Of a stretch of DNA of 64,000 bases, positions 63,771 through 64,000 are shown in pieces (position 1 is the stretch's first letter; every line of letters starts with the position of its first letter). Under the pieces are notes generated by a model. That model worked only from the letters and a program-made list of their open reading frames with translations, made no database searches and was not told where the DNA came from. Source of the DNA: Sedimentisphaerales bacterium. Its GTDB lineage: Bacteria; Planctomycetota; Phycisphaerae; Sedimentisphaerales; SG8-4. A program made the translations under genes and the position numbers. The DNA is taken from contig JAFGJR010000074.1 of NCBI GenBank assembly GCA_016928975.1, positions 12,884 through 76,883 on the forward strand, in the 5' to 3' direction.

Positions 63771-63854
63771 GTCTACATATATATAGACGGATTGACGATA
63801 ATGGTCTATATATAGGTAGACGCACATGGATCACCAGTCTACATATATATAGAC
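63771..63854 (+). promoter_or_regulatory. Three 18-bp dyad operators at 33-bp spacing
   Basis: GTCTA-N8-TAGAC occurs at 63771-63788, 63804-63821 and 63837-63854. The first and third are identical, the second differs only in the N8 core. Starts are spaced exactly 33 bases apart, about three turns of DNA. The TATATATA cores may overlap the promoter's -10 element. The array lies 39 bases before the ATG of the MobMystA-like gene and is likely its operator. The stretch 63564-63770 shows nothing else I recognise. Confidence 0.7.
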
Positions 63855-63892
63855 TGGTGCTATTGAATGCTTGGCCCGTCAGGAGAATCATC

Positions 63893-64000
63893 ATGGACGC
63901 ACAGACGAACAGATTGATGCGAAATCAACTTATGAGCAAGCTTAGGATTGCCCAGCAAGCCATGCGTGAATCACCACGTCCACGCAAGGGTTGGATAAGA
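63893..64000 (+). CDS. Mobile mystery protein A-like regulator, N-terminal part
   Basis: The gene starts at ATG 63893 with AGGAG seven bases upstream and runs off the window; 36 residues are visible. MRNQLMSKLRIAQQAM and RESPRPRKGWIR match the N-terminus of the mobile mystery protein A family, in which a helix-turn-helix domain follows the P-x-K-G-W-I-R segment. Such genes are usually paired with a Fic-domain partner (mobile mystery protein B) downstream. The identification rests on a short match and is tentative. Confidence 0.55.
   Translation, partial: MDAQTNRLMRNQLMSKLRIAQQAMRESPRPRKGWIR

Overview
The window most likely comes from a planctomycete of the Phycisphaerae type. Four things suggest this. 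There is an exosortase/PEP-CTERM locus with a VPLPGA-type sorting tail. A short gene begins with the planctomycete-style NRANAQKSTGPRT motif. A noncoding repeat array carries many copies of GATTGGCTTTGTTTC (AAACAAAGCC on the other strand). There are also several secreted beta-propeller and heparinase-like proteins. No rRNA or housekeeping gene is present, so the assignment is an inference.

Layout. 1-1719 is the 3' end of an unrecognised protein gene, closed by a good terminator. From a consensus-like promoter at about 2000 to about 50.9 kb almost everything lies on the + strand and forms one large exopolysaccharide (EPS) and exosortase region. 2464-16358 holds a fused WecA-type/GT26 initiating enzyme, a Wzc-type tyrosine kinase and chain-length protein, an unknown helical protein, a Wzy/ligase-type polymerase, a sulfotransferase, a Wzx-type flippase, three methyltransferase-like proteins and a GT2 glycosyltransferase. 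16359-36556 adds a decayed GT4 gene, five intact GT4 glycosyltransferases, two heparinase II/III-like proteins, a PQQ-propeller protein split by a membrane domain, a sugar epimerase, an O-acetyltransferase-like protein, a deacetylase-like protein, a DUF362 protein, a CapK/PaaK-like adenylating enzyme and a membrane acyltransferase. 36712-50898 is the surface-protein end: a 1613-residue secreted mosaic, EpsI, an exosortase, a small unknown exported protein, a PEP-CTERM protein, a giant TPR protein and a YdcF-like protein.

50.9-61.5 kb is a mixed metabolic region. It holds a secreted amidohydrolase, an M29-like aminopeptidase, a dense hairpin repeat array with a truncated gene at its edge, and a minus-strand run of three genes (heparinase-like, Tat-exported sugar isomerase-like, BNR-repeat protein). 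It ends with a TIM-barrel-like protein and a Cys-rich protein. 61.5-64 kb looks like accessory DNA: two unknown genes, then the start of a gene resembling mobile mystery protein A, preceded by three 18-bp dyads spaced exactly 33 bp apart.

How the genes fit together (inference). The fused initiator and the glycosyltransferases would build a lipid-linked repeat unit, decorated by methyl, acetyl and sulfuryl transferases. Wzx would flip it, Wzy and Wzc would polymerise and control it, and the heparinase-like proteins could trim it. The exosortase with EpsI would process PEP-CTERM proteins that sit in this matrix. No Wza-type outer-membrane exporter is visible in the window.
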